Shown one piece after another: positions 16,495 through 25,172 of a DNA stretch of 64,000 nucleotides; position 1 is the first letter of the stretch; the number at the start of each line of letters is the position of its first letter. Position numbers and translations under genes: made by a program. The notes beneath the pieces are model-generated. The model was given only the letters and a program-made list of their open reading frames with translations. It was not told the DNA's origin and ran no database searches. Location of the stretch: positions 1 to 64,000 of the forward strand of contig JBMZAX010000003.1 in assembly GCA_049611805.1 (NCBI GenBank), given 5' to 3'. This DNA comes from UBA7378 sp049611805. Its GTDB lineage: Bacteria; Pseudomonadota; Alphaproteobacteria; RS24.

Positions 16495-17268
16495 ATGACG
16501 CTCGTTCTCACCGAAAAGCGCGACGGCGTTGCACTCGTAACCATGAACCGGCCCGACGCCATGAACGCCCTGTCGACGGCGCTGCGCGACGAATTGGCCG
16601 CCACGATTGAGGCGCTGGAGGCCGATGCCGATACGCGGGTGCTGATTTTAACCGGCGCGGGCACGCGCGCTTTTACCGCCGGGCTCGACCTCAAGGAATT
16701 GGGCCAAGCCGACGGCGCGGCATTGTCGGGCCGTGCGCGCGATCCGGTGCACGCTTTGGCGAATTTTTCCGGCCCCACCATTGCCGCCGTCAATGGCGTG
16801 GCAATCACCGGCGGTTTTGAACTGGCGCTTGCCTGCGATGTGCTGATTGGCAGCCCCAATGCGCGCTTTGCCGACACGCATGCGCGCGTGGGCATTTTGC
16901 CGGGCTGGGGGCTGAGCCAGCGCCTGTCGCGCCTGTTGGGGCCGTCGCGCGCCAAGGAGATATCGCTCACCGGCAATTTTGTCGACGCCGAGCAAGCCTG
17001 CGCTTGGGGGCTCATCAACACCATTGTGCCCGAAGACGAGCTTATCGCGCACGCCTTTGGCTTGGCCGAAGACATGGCTTCCTGCCTGCCCGATGCGTTG
17101 GTGCAATACAAAGCCCTGATTGATGACGGCTACGCCACCAATTTTGGCGAAAGCCTCGAACTGGAAACAAGCCGCACCCGCGCCGCAAATCGGCAAGTGC
17201 AGGGCGCCAGCGTGGAAGAACGCCGCCGCGCCATCCAAGCGCGCGGGCGGCAAAAAACCGACGGTTGA
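16495..17268 (+). CDS. Enoyl-CoA hydratase/isomerase (crotonase) family protein
   Basis: 257 residues. Crotonase features are in order: MNRPDAMNAL, the oxyanion-hole segment TAGLDLKELG, AAVNGVAITGGFELALACD, and FADTHARVGILPGWGLSQRL. The last motif is typical of the EchA-like enoyl-CoA hydratases. The reaction would be hydration or isomerisation of an enoyl-CoA in beta-oxidation, in the cytoplasm. AAGGGAGA (16483-16490) precedes the ATG. It follows the DUF3299 gene by 29 bp, but function suggests it belongs with the acyl-CoA genes around it rather than with the transporter. Confidence 0.88.
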   Translation: MTLVLTEKRDGVALVTMNRPDAMNALSTALRDELAATIEALEADADTRVLILTGAGTRAFTAGLDLKELGQADGAALSGRARDPVHALANFSGPTIAAVNGVAITGGFELALACDVLIGSPNARFADTHARVGILPGWGLSQRLSRLLGPSRAKEISLTGNFVDAEQACAWGLINTIVPEDELIAHAFGLAEDMASCLPDALVQYKALIDDGYATNFGESLELETSRTRAANRQVQGASVEERRRAIQARGRQKTDG

Positions 17269-17277
17269 TTTACCCTT

Positions 17278-18660
17278 CTATTTACCCTTCGCCTTTCCGG
17301 CGCGGCGTTTGATTTCGGCGGCGACAAGCCACAGCCTGTCCTGGCCCCAGACCTCCAGGTCGGGTTCGCCGTCCGGCCCGCTGAGCCGGTAGCTCGGCAC
17401 GCCCCAAAGCCCCATGCCTTCCACCATTTCGTGCTGGTGTTCGGCGATGAGCTGTTTCCAGTCGTCGCGTTTGAATTGTTTGCGCGCCTCGTTCCAGTCG
17501 AGCCCGGCGCGTTTCACCGCGCGCGCCATGCCGGATTTCTTGTGCAATGCTATGCCTTCACTCCATGCCGCGCGCAAAAGCGAACTCATCAGGGCTTCGT
17601 CCTTGCCCTGTTCATAGGCCCAGGGCAGAAGCGCGTAAGCGGCGCGCGTCGGGGCGCCGATCGGCGTGATAATGGGGCCGAAGGGCACGCCCAGAAATTC
17701 GCCTTCGCGCTTGGTGTCGAAGAAAATATAACTGCCCTTGGCGTTGGTGGCGGCCACGCCGCGCATGATCATCGGCAAAACCGGCTTGTGGTTGAAGGCG
17801 ATATTGCAGGCGTTTTTAAGGGCGATGGTTTTGTCGAAAATAATGGATGTGTAGGGCGAGTTGAGCGAAGGGTAAAAGTCGAGCGTCAATGCGCCGGCGT
17901 CCACGCCGCTTACGTCAATATCGGGGCGCGGCACCAGATAGTCGCGCACGCCGGTTTTATTGGCGGCCAATTCCTGCAAGCGCGCTTCCAGATAAAACAG
18001 CCGGTCGACGCCCCAATACCATTCACCGGCATAATAAAATGTGGCGCCCGAATAATGGTTTAACGCGGCCATGCGCTCGGAGCCCGCCGCGCGCGCGGCC
18101 GCGCCATCGGCAAGGGGCGCGCCATGTTGGGCGAAAAACGCTTCATCGCCCGTCCATAAAGCCGTGCTGACCGCTTCAATTTCGGCCAGAAACGCTTCCG
18201 GCGACAGGGCGGCGAGATAATTGGCGGCCTGCGTCTGCAACTCCGGGCCGGGTGTTTCGGGTGCGTCTTTCGGGAAGCTGAGCCCGTAATGCGGGGCAAT
18301 CAGCGTCGCGTCGCGGCGGGCCCAGACAGCAAGCTCGGCCAAGCGCGGCTGGTTTTTGCCGCCGGAGGCATTGATGAGATGCGGCTTGATGACAATGTTG
18401 TAGCGCGCGGCAAATTTGGCGAGCACCTGCGCGGTGAGGTGCGAATAGGGGTCGTCGAGCTGGTGGAAATATTCAACAATATGCGGGGCACCGGATTTCA
18501 CGCGCCGGGCTTCGGCGCGGGCGCGGCGGCGGGCGCGTTTTGCCGGATTGGTCACCTTGTCGGCAATGCGGCGAATGATAAAGCGCAACCAGCGTGGCGG
18601 GTCTACAACAATTTTCGGATTCGGATTTTCTTCCGGTTCCACCGGCGCAATTTCGGGCAT
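17278..18660 (-). CDS. Tandem DsbA-fold (HCCA isomerase/kappa-GST-like) protein
   Basis: 460 residues forming two DsbA-type thioredoxin-fold domains. Domain 1 starts near residue 59 with VEYFHQLDDPYSHL; domain 2 starts near 255 with LDFYPSLNSPYTSI. Both resemble the SPY active-site loop of 2-hydroxychromene-2-carboxylate isomerase and kappa glutathione transferase. Neither has a CxxC, so disulfide chemistry is unlikely. An N-terminal basic stretch (RRARAEARR) precedes domain 1. AGGAAA lies five bases before the ATG. It lies 55 bp downstream of the acyl-CoA dehydrogenase gene on the same strand and converges on the enoyl-CoA hydratase. Confidence 0.8.
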   Translation of the reverse strand: MPEIAPVEPEENPNPKIVVDPPRWLRFIIRRIADKVTNPAKRARRRARAEARRVKSGAPHIVEYFHQLDDPYSHLTAQVLAKFAARYNIVIKPHLINASGGKNQPRLAELAVWARRDATLIAPHYGLSFPKDAPETPGPELQTQAANYLAALSPEAFLAEIEAVSTALWTGDEAFFAQHGAPLADGAAARAAGSERMAALNHYSGATFYYAGEWYWGVDRLFYLEARLQELAANKTGVRDYLVPRPDIDVSGVDAGALTLDFYPSLNSPYTSIIFDKTIALKNACNIAFNHKPVLPMIMRGVAATNAKGSYIFFDTKREGEFLGVPFGPIITPIGAPTRAAYALLPWAYEQGKDEALMSSLLRAAWSEGIALHKKSGMARAVKRAGLDWNEARKQFKRDDWKQLIAEHQHEMVEGMGLWGVPSYRLSGPDGEPDLEVWGQDRLWLVAAEIKRRAGKAKGK

Positions 18661-18715
18661 TAAAATTTCCTGTTTTGCAAATTATGTTTGGGGGAGGGCG
18701 TTGGTTTTCGCGGCG

Positions 18716-19891
18716 TTACAGGCCCAACTCGGCCTTTGCCAGAATGTTTCGCTGAACTTCGTTTGAGCCGCCATAAATGGTCGCGGCGCGATTATTGAAA
18801 TAATCGGCCACCAGCTTGGGCGCGGCAGGCTCGCCAATCGGCCGGACATTGCTGCCCGGTTCGCGCGCCGCCAATTGCCAGGGCACACCGTGATGGCCCA
18901 ACGCTTCCAGAGAAATTTCGTCAAGGGCTTGGGTTATTTCCGTCGCCAAAATTTTCATTTGCGAAGACGCCGCCCCCGGCGATTGCCCGGCGGCCAATGT
19001 CGCTTGAATTCTGAACTCGGTCATCTCAATGGCTTTGGCGCGCACTTCCAAATCGTGAAACCGCAGGGTGAGCGCAGGCTCATCTGCCGCCGCAACCAGA
19101 GGTTGCAATTCCGCCAGCCGCATCATCAGCCGCGCGGCATAGGCGCTTGAGCGTTCAAAAGTCAGCAGGGTTTTGGCGACCGTCCAGCCGTCATTTTCCG
19201 CGCCGACAATATTTGCCACCGGCACGCGCACATTGTCGAAAAACACCTGATTGACCTCATGGTCGCCGGCCAGTGTCACGATCGGCGTCACGCTCACGCC
19301 GGGGGTTGTCATGTCGATCAGCAAAAACGTAATGCCCTGCTGTGGTTTGCCGCTATTGTCGGTGCGCACAAGGCAGAAAATATGGTTGGCGTGGTGGGCA
19401 TAGCTTGTCCAGATTTTGGTGCCATTGACGATAAAGTCATCGCCATCGCGCTCGGCGCGGCATTGCAGGCTTGCCAAATCCGAGCCCGACCCCGGCTCGG
19501 AATAGCCCTGACACCAGATATGCTCACCCGACAAAAGCTTGGGCAAATAATATTGTTGTTGCTCCGGCGTGCCGCATACCGCCAGCGTGGGGCCAATCAT
19601 GCCGAGGCCCATCGGGTAAAGCCGCGGCGCATGGGCGCGCGCGCACGCACTCGACCAAATATAATGTTGCATGTCGCTCCAGCCCGTGCCGCCATGCGCG
19701 ACCGGCCAGCGCGGCGCCACCCAGCCTTTTTTGTGCAAAATGCGGTGCCAGCGCATGGTCGGCTCATGCGCGCCGCAAATGCCGCTGCTCAATTCGCCCG
19801 CGCGCCGCAATTCGGCATCGAGACTGGCATCAAGAAAGGCTTCGACTTCGTCCTGAAAAGCCAAATCTTCGGGCGATAATTGCATATCCAT
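18716..19891 (-). CDS. Acyl-CoA dehydrogenase
   Basis: FAD-dependent alpha,beta-dehydrogenation of an acyl-CoA; 391 residues. It shows YSEPGSGSDLASLQCRAERDGD and NGTKIWTSYAHHA (FAD/substrate segments), the FERSSAYAARL helix, and the C-terminal YGGSNEVQRNILAK motif typical of the family. I set the start at the ATG at 19891 (MDMQLSPEDLAF), which has GGAG eight bases upstream; an in-frame start at 20017 adds 42 unrelated residues. It resembles the long FadE-like dehydrogenases found with sterol or branched-acyl degradation genes, but chain specificity is not readable. Confidence 0.9.
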   Translation of the reverse strand: MDMQLSPEDLAFQDEVEAFLDASLDAELRRAGELSSGICGAHEPTMRWHRILHKKGWVAPRWPVAHGGTGWSDMQHYIWSSACARAHAPRLYPMGLGMIGPTLAVCGTPEQQQYYLPKLLSGEHIWCQGYSEPGSGSDLASLQCRAERDGDDFIVNGTKIWTSYAHHANHIFCLVRTDNSGKPQQGITFLLIDMTTPGVSVTPIVTLAGDHEVNQVFFDNVRVPVANIVGAENDGWTVAKTLLTFERSSAYAARLMMRLAELQPLVAAADEPALTLRFHDLEVRAKAIEMTEFRIQATLAAGQSPGAASSQMKILATEITQALDEISLEALGHHGVPWQLAAREPGSNVRPIGEPAAPKLVADYFNNRAATIYGGSNEVQRNILAKAELGL

Positions 19892-20098
19892 TTTTTCGCT
19901 CCACGCATTGCAAACTATTGTCTGATTTTGGTCGCAATAGCCGTTCAGAGCAAGCGCCAAGAATGGTGCGCGGCGGTTTTGTGGGATTTTTTGGTGGAAC
20001 GGGCCTTTATCAAGCAAAAAAAGATAGTGGAATAATATCTCTAAACCTCTTTACCGAAGCCAAAGGGGGTTGTAGCATTTTCTAAAGGGAGAATTGTT

Positions 20099-22627
20099 AT
20101 GAATGTAGATTTTGCAACGACAGCTCTGCTGGCGAATATGGCTCTGGCAGAAGCACCAACTTTGGATTCATTGTCACCTGAAGATGCCCGTTTGGCGTAT
20201 TCGGAAATCTTTAAGGGTTTGCCTGATGGCCCGGAGAGCGTTTCGTCCGAGGACATGGAAATTCCGGTTGATGGCGCGACCATTGGCTGCCGCATCTTGC
20301 GACCGGCCGGAAAAGCGAACTCCGTGATTGTTTACTATCACGGCGGTGGCTGGGTGATCGGCAATATTGACGATTATGACGCCCTTGGACGCCACATTGC
20401 AGAACGCTGCAATGCGGTTGTCGTGCTCGTCAATTATCGCAAAGCGCCCGAACACAAATTCCCAATTCCGGTCAATGATTGCTATGCGGCGTTGAACTGG
20501 GTGAGCGACAATATGAAAAAAATTGCCGGTGCAAACCTGCCCATTATGGTGGCCGGCGACAGTGCGGGCGGCAATCTTTCTGCCGTGATAGCGCAAAAAA
20601 CGGTTCGCGAAAACGGGCCCAAAATTGACCTTCAAATCTTGGTGTATCCGGTGACCGACGGTCGCATGAATTCGGCGACCTGGAAGGATGACGCGCGCCA
20701 GCTTTTCTTGACAAAAGAGCTGATGGAACATTTTTGGCGCCATTATGCAGATGACGAACAGCTGACAGATCCGGAAGCCTCGCCCCTATTGGCAGATGAT
20801 TTGAAAAATCTGGACGGGCTCGCGCCGGCCGTTGTTCTGACCGCCGAAATGGATATTTTGCGCGATGAAGGTGCCGCTTACGCCCAAAAATTGGAAGAGG
20901 CGGGTGTCGACGTTACATACAAAGAGTTCAAGCGCCAAATTCACGGGTTTGTGGGATTGGCTGATGCTCTGCCTGTTGGCTTTGAAGCCCTTGACTGGGT
21001 GTCGACACGCATTGATGCGCATTTAAACTCGGTTGACCACTTTGATGCAGTCATTGTCGGCGCCGGATTCTCCGGCATGTATCAGTTGCACAGACTGCGC
21101 GAAATGGGGCTGAATGTGCGTGTTTTTGAGGCCGGCACCGGCGTTGGCGGAACCTGGTATTGGAACCGCTATCCGGGCGCGCGCGTGGATATTGAAAGCG
21201 TTGCCTATTCCTATTCCTTCTCCAAAGAGCTGGAGCAGGATTGGGTTTGGTCTGAAAAGCACGCCACGCAACCCGAATTGCTGGAATATGCCAATCATGT
21301 CGCGGATCGGTTTGACTTGCGCAAAGACATTCAATTTGAAACGAAAGTCGCCAGCGCGCATTTTGACGATGATATGAATGAGTGGCTTGTGACTATGGAA
21401 AATGGCGATGCGGTGCGCGCACGCTATCTGATTATGGCTTCCGGCGTGCTTTCAGCGTCGAAAAAACCGGATATTCCGGGCTATGACAATTTCAAAGGCG
21501 AAACCTATAATACCGGCTCATGGCCGCATGACCCCGTTGACTTTAGCGGCAAAAAAGTCGCCGTCATCGGAACAGGGTCGTCGGGTATTCAGGCTATTCC
21601 ACTCGTCGCCGAGCAGGCTGACGAGCTGGTTGTTTTCCAAAGAACGGCGAATTTTTCGACCCCGGCCCTGAACCGTACCCTGTCGAATTCCGAAATCGAC
21701 GCAATCAAAAGCGATTATCCGGGCTTTCGGGCTGAATGCCGAAAATCCCGTTTGGGTGCCATTAGTCCGGAGCCGCAACTTGACCGCGCGATGGAAGCAA
21801 CGGCCGAAGAACGCGAGGCGCGCTTCCAAACAGGCTGGGAAACCGGCCTTTTGCCGAGTTTCTTCTTTGCCTTTGGCGACATTCTGACGGATGAAAAAGC
21901 CAATGAAGCCGCTCAGGATTTCATTCGCGACCGTATTCGCGGCATTGTCGAAGACGAGCAAACACGCGAAGACTTGTTGCCAAATACGCACCCTTATGGA
22001 ACCAAGCGACCCTGTCTCGACACCAATTATTACGAGACATTCAATCGCGACAATGTATCTCTGGTAAACTTGCGTCGTACGCCGATCGATACGATCACGG
22101 AAAAAGGTATCAAAACCTCCGACACTGAGCGCGAATTTGATGCCATAATTTTCGCCACAGGCTTTGATGCGATGACAGGGCCTTTGCTGCGGATGGATAT
22201 CCGTGGCTCCAAGGGACGCCGCTTGATTGATGCTTGGGTCGACGGCCCGCAATCATATCTGGGCGTCGGGGTGAGCGGGTTCCCGAATATGTTCACCATT
22301 AACGGGCCTTCCAGCCCCTCCGTTCTCAGCAATATGATGGTCTCCATTGAACAGCATGTAGACTGGATTGCCGATTGCATTGGCTGGATGAACAGCAATG
22401 ACAAAACCCGAATTGAACCGGAGAGATCGGCCGAAATTCAGTGGGCCGAACATACCTCGCAAATGGCAGATATGACTTTGTATCCGCAGGCTGACAGCTG
22501 GTATGTCGGGGCCAATGTGCCCGGCAAACCGCGCGCGTTTCTGGCCTATGTCGGGGGCGTGGGCGTGTATCGCGAGATATGCGACCAAATTGCCCAAAGC
22601 GGCTATTACGGGTTTGAGGTCAACTGA
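20099..22627 (+). CDS. Fused alpha/beta hydrolase - Baeyer-Villiger monooxygenase
   Basis: 842 residues in one open frame. Residues 1 to about 305 are an HSL-family hydrolase: oxyanion motif HGGGW (81-85), nucleophile elbow GDSAG with S155, acid D252 and H282. Residues 312-842 are a type I flavin monooxygenase: GAGFSGMY near 318, the BVMO fingerprint region F465-x-G467-x3-N471-x3-W475-P476, and NADPH-binding VIGTGSSGIQ near 489. The fingerprint His is replaced by Asn. Together the two could oxidise a ketone to an ester or lactone and then hydrolyse it. Its 208 bp upstream gap holds its own promoter region, and AAAGGGAGA (20085-20093) precedes the ATG. Confidence 0.93.
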   Translation: MNVDFATTALLANMALAEAPTLDSLSPEDARLAYSEIFKGLPDGPESVSSEDMEIPVDGATIGCRILRPAGKANSVIVYYHGGGWVIGNIDDYDALGRHIAERCNAVVVLVNYRKAPEHKFPIPVNDCYAALNWVSDNMKKIAGANLPIMVAGDSAGGNLSAVIAQKTVRENGPKIDLQILVYPVTDGRMNSATWKDDARQLFLTKELMEHFWRHYADDEQLTDPEASPLLADDLKNLDGLAPAVVLTAEMDILRDEGAAYAQKLEEAGVDVTYKEFKRQIHGFVGLADALPVGFEALDWVSTRIDAHLNSVDHFDAVIVGAGFSGMYQLHRLREMGLNVRVFEAGTGVGGTWYWNRYPGARVDIESVAYSYSFSKELEQDWVWSEKHATQPELLEYANHVADRFDLRKDIQFETKVASAHFDDDMNEWLVTMENGDAVRARYLIMASGVLSASKKPDIPGYDNFKGETYNTGSWPHDPVDFSGKKVAVIGTGSSGIQAIPLVAEQADELVVFQRTANFSTPALNRTLSNSEIDAIKSDYPGFRAECRKSRLGAISPEPQLDRAMEATAEEREARFQTGWETGLLPSFFFAFGDILTDEKANEAAQDFIRDRIRGIVEDEQTREDLLPNTHPYGTKRPCLDTNYYETFNRDNVSLVNLRRTPIDTITEKGIKTSDTEREFDAIIFATGFDAMTGPLLRMDIRGSKGRRLIDAWVDGPQSYLGVGVSGFPNMFTINGPSSPSVLSNMMVSIEQHVDWIADCIGWMNSNDKTRIEPERSAEIQWAEHTSQMADMTLYPQADSWYVGANVPGKPRAFLAYVGGVGVYREICDQIAQSGYYGFEVN

Positions 22628-22819
22628 CCGGTTTGGTTTCCAACCGAGCGGGCGACAAGGCCGAAACGGAAGCTTCCCGCTTTTGGGGACACCCGAAAGC
22701 AGGAGCCCGCATTGTCCCGACTGTAGCCCTTATTTGGCGTTTTTGGGAAAACCTGTGTCATTGACATTCGGTGGCGCCGGATGGGGTTCGGTTTTTTTCG
22801 CGCAGAAAAGGTTGGTGAG

Positions 22820-23218
22820 ATGGAATTTAGCCCGAAATTCAAAAGATATTTCGCAATCGCGACATTTGCACTCGCCTTGGTGCATTTCGTTCTGGAGACG
22901 GCATACACAATCGTCGTCGGACAGCATTTTTTGGGATATTTGCCCGATTGTATCGCCGATATATTGCTGGTCGCCGGCGGGTATTTGCTTATCAAAAACG
23001 AGCAAAACACAGGCATATTATGCGGCGCGTGGGGGTTTACCTTCTGCCTTCATTATCGCACCTGGGCGTGGCGGTTCGAAGATTTCATGGCCGGCACGCT
23101 GAATGAGGTTCAGACCGGCGTAATGTATGTGCTTGCTTCCACCATGATTGTTTCGCTCGTTTGCTTTTCAATCACCGTGATGATGAACATGCCACAAACC
23201 CGTCGAGATATGGGTTAG
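22820..23218 (+). CDS. Small integral membrane protein, unrecognised
   Basis: 132 residues from the ATG at 22820 (an upstream in-frame ATG at 22781 would add 13). I see about four hydrophobic helices: near residues 10-30, 35-52, 57-75 and 95-120. Conserved-looking features are the aromatic HYRTWAWRFEDF stretch between helices 3 and 4 and acidic residues in helix 1-2. I do not recognise the family. It follows the hydrolase-BVMO fusion by 192 bp and precedes a MATE exporter by a few bases, so it may be co-transcribed with the latter. Confidence 0.65.
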   Translation: MEFSPKFKRYFAIATFALALVHFVLETAYTIVVGQHFLGYLPDCIADILLVAGGYLLIKNEQNTGILCGAWGFTFCLHYRTWAWRFEDFMAGTLNEVQTGVMYVLASTMIVSLVCFSITVMMNMPQTRRDMG

Positions 23219-23241
23219 AGCTTTGCGCCGGCAGTATTCCA

Positions 23242-24603
23242 TTGGATAATTTAACGCGAAATATATTGGACGGTCGGTCTCTGCCTCTGATTTTTATGCT
23301 GACCGCGCCCAATGCCATAGCGTTTACGGTTCAGGCTTTCGTCAATATCGCCGAAATTTGGATCATCGGCAAAATGGGCACGGGCGCACTTGCGGCAATT
23401 GCCCTTTCTTTTCCCTTCTCAATTCTCATTCAAACCATGTCTCTCGGCGCCCTTGGCGGCGGCATATCATCGGCGGTGGCCCGCGCGCTCGGCAATGGCG
23501 ATAAAATGCGCGCCGACAAAATTTTGTGGCATGCGGTCTATCTTGGGGCGGCCATATCTCTGGTTTTTCTGATTGTGTTTTTGCTTTTTGGCAGACCGGC
23601 TCTGGCGCTTTTGGGCGGCGAGGGCGCGGTGCTTGAGGCCGCAACCAATTATTGCCTAATCCTTTTTATCGGGGGTGTGTTCTTGTGGTTGGCTTCCACG
23701 ATTAGCGCAATTTTTCGTGGTGCCGGCGATATGGCATATCCCTCGCGGCTTATGGTTATTGCGTCATTCGTGCAAGTTCCCCTCACGGCGATTTTCATTT
23801 TCGGGGCCTTCGGGTTTCCGGCCCTCGGCGTGCCCGGTGCCGCGCTTTCCTCCGTCATAATCTCAATGGTCACGGCAGGCGCAATGGTCAACAGAATTTC
23901 CTTCGGCCATTGTGCGGTGCGGTTTCGCAGATCCGCCATGGCCCCGGATGGCGATGTCTTGCGCGAAATTTTAAAAGTATCTCTGCCTGCGGCGCTCAAC
24001 CCGGTTTTGAATGTGGTGATAATTCTGGTTTTGACCGCACTGGTCGGCAGGTTTGGCGCAAGCGCCCTGGCAGGTTACGGAATTGGCACCCGCATAGAAT
24101 TTGTGGTTTTGCCCATCATGTTCGCTTTTGGCACGGCAGCAACCACATTGGTCGGCACAAATATAGGGGCGGGCCAACAAAAGCGTGCCGAACTTATCGG
24201 GTGGCAGGCCGCGGCCAGCGCCGCCGTGTTTTGCGGCGCGATCGGGTCTGTTCTGGCCATTTTCCCGAAATTCTGGGTGCCGTTTTTCTCCGCCGACCCA
24301 GTGGCCATCAAGGTTACAACAAATTATATCCAAATCGTCGGGCCGGCTTTTGCTTTCTACGCTGTCGGTCTGGTTTTGTATTTCGCAAGCCAGGGTGCCG
24401 CGGCCATGAAATGGCCCATTCGTGCGCAAATCATGCGTTGTCTTATGGCTGTCGGGGGCGCTTGGCTGGCAGTGGATGTCTTTAATCTGGGCGTTTTCTC
24501 GATTTTTGCCGTGTCCACATTATCGCTGGCGGTTTATGCCGCCATAGTTTCGGCCGCAATTTATTTCGGGGCGTGGGAGCCGCAAAAAAGCAAAAGAAAT
24601 TAG
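23242..24603 (+). CDS. MATE-family efflux transporter
   Basis: About 453 residues with roughly twelve membrane helices in two related halves. It opens LDGRSLPLIFMLTAPNAIAFTVQAFVNIAEIWIIGKMGTGALAAIALSFP cut into the family's usual first two helices, and the second half repeats ALVGRFGASALAGYGIGTRIE. MATE proteins export cationic drugs or metabolites with H+ or Na+. The start is uncertain: no good ATG exists upstream of the first helix, and I chose the TTG at 23242; a TTG at 23161 overlapping the previous gene is also open. Confidence 0.88.
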   Translation: MDNLTRNILDGRSLPLIFMLTAPNAIAFTVQAFVNIAEIWIIGKMGTGALAAIALSFPFSILIQTMSLGALGGGISSAVARALGNGDKMRADKILWHAVYLGAAISLVFLIVFLLFGRPALALLGGEGAVLEAATNYCLILFIGGVFLWLASTISAIFRGAGDMAYPSRLMVIASFVQVPLTAIFIFGAFGFPALGVPGAALSSVIISMVTAGAMVNRISFGHCAVRFRRSAMAPDGDVLREILKVSLPAALNPVLNVVIILVLTALVGRFGASALAGYGIGTRIEFVVLPIMFAFGTAATTLVGTNIGAGQQKRAELIGWQAAASAAVFCGAIGSVLAIFPKFWVPFFSADPVAIKVTTNYIQIVGPAFAFYAVGLVLYFASQGAAAMKWPIRAQIMRCLMAVGGAWLAVDVFNLGVFSIFAVSTLSLAVYAAIVSAAIYFGAWEPQKSKRN

Positions 24604-24638
24604 CTTCTGTCTCCGTGAAAACCGAAGCGGGCGGCCCG

Positions 24639-24657
24639 GGTTTGGAGAGCCTAAACC
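24639..24657 (+). terminator. Weak hairpin after the MATE gene
   Basis: GGTTTGG and CTAAACC form a seven-pair stem (one G-T pair) with an AGAGC loop. It is followed by TGACTTTTCC, a poor T-run, so termination here is only possible. Confidence 0.3.
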
Positions 24658-24693
24658 TGACTTTTCCAATGATTTGATTTTACTGGGGAAAAA

Positions 24694-24769
24694 TGGTGCC
24701 GGCAGAGAGACTTGAACTCCCGACCCTCTGATTACAAATCAGATGCTCTACCAACTGAGCTATACCGGC
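24694..24769 (-). tRNA. tRNA-Thr (anticodon TGT)
   Basis: Read on the minus strand, GCCGGTA pairs with TGCCGGC as the acceptor stem. The D-loop sequence AGCTCAGTTGGTAGAGC, an anticodon arm with loop TTTGTAA and anticodon TGT, and the T-arm GGTTCAAGTC-type segment (here GAGTTCAAGTCTC) are all in place. The 3' CCA is encoded (24694-24696). The T-before-anticodon and A-after pattern is normal. It is a single gene, not part of a tRNA cluster. Confidence 0.97.
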
Positions 24770-25172
24770 TGCCAAGACTTTCGAGTTGCAAGTTTTATAC
24801 CAGCCCTGCCTGCAAGCAGTGTGGACGCCTGTTCAAAAGCCATGAAACGAGCGGGGTATATCACCAATTGGCGGGCGCGGCAAATAAATTGGCGGTGGAA
24901 ACCGAAGATTATTCCTCGAATTCCACCGCCGGGCTAATTGCCAATTGGAACGGCCGGCTGAGAGGCGCCGGTCGCTCAAAACCCGCGAGTTTTTCGCGCG
25001 GCACCTGATGTCGGGCACCTCAAACACGCGGACTGTGATTTAAGGCGTCGATTGTTATGGCTTTGTGCATTCTTCATTACAAAGTGATGACAAAATTATT
25101 GCGAAATTATCCGCGCGCGAACCCTGCGCAATTTTTCGGTTGCGAAAAACCTGTTCTGACCGGCTGTTCCGA
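24770..25172. other. 403-bp gap without a recognisable gene
   Basis: It lies between tRNA-Thr and the desaturase gene, both on the minus strand. It must hold the tRNA promoter next to 24770 and the 3' trailer of the desaturase transcript next to 25172. Reading frames that cross it on the plus strand run through the tRNA and have no homology I recognise. I see no repeat, attachment-site duplication or strong terminator. Confidence 0.6.

Noticed and set aside
24712..25008. A plus-strand 98-codon frame over the tRNA-Thr
   Set aside because: Its first 20 codons are the complement of the tRNA, a common false call; no ribosome binding site.
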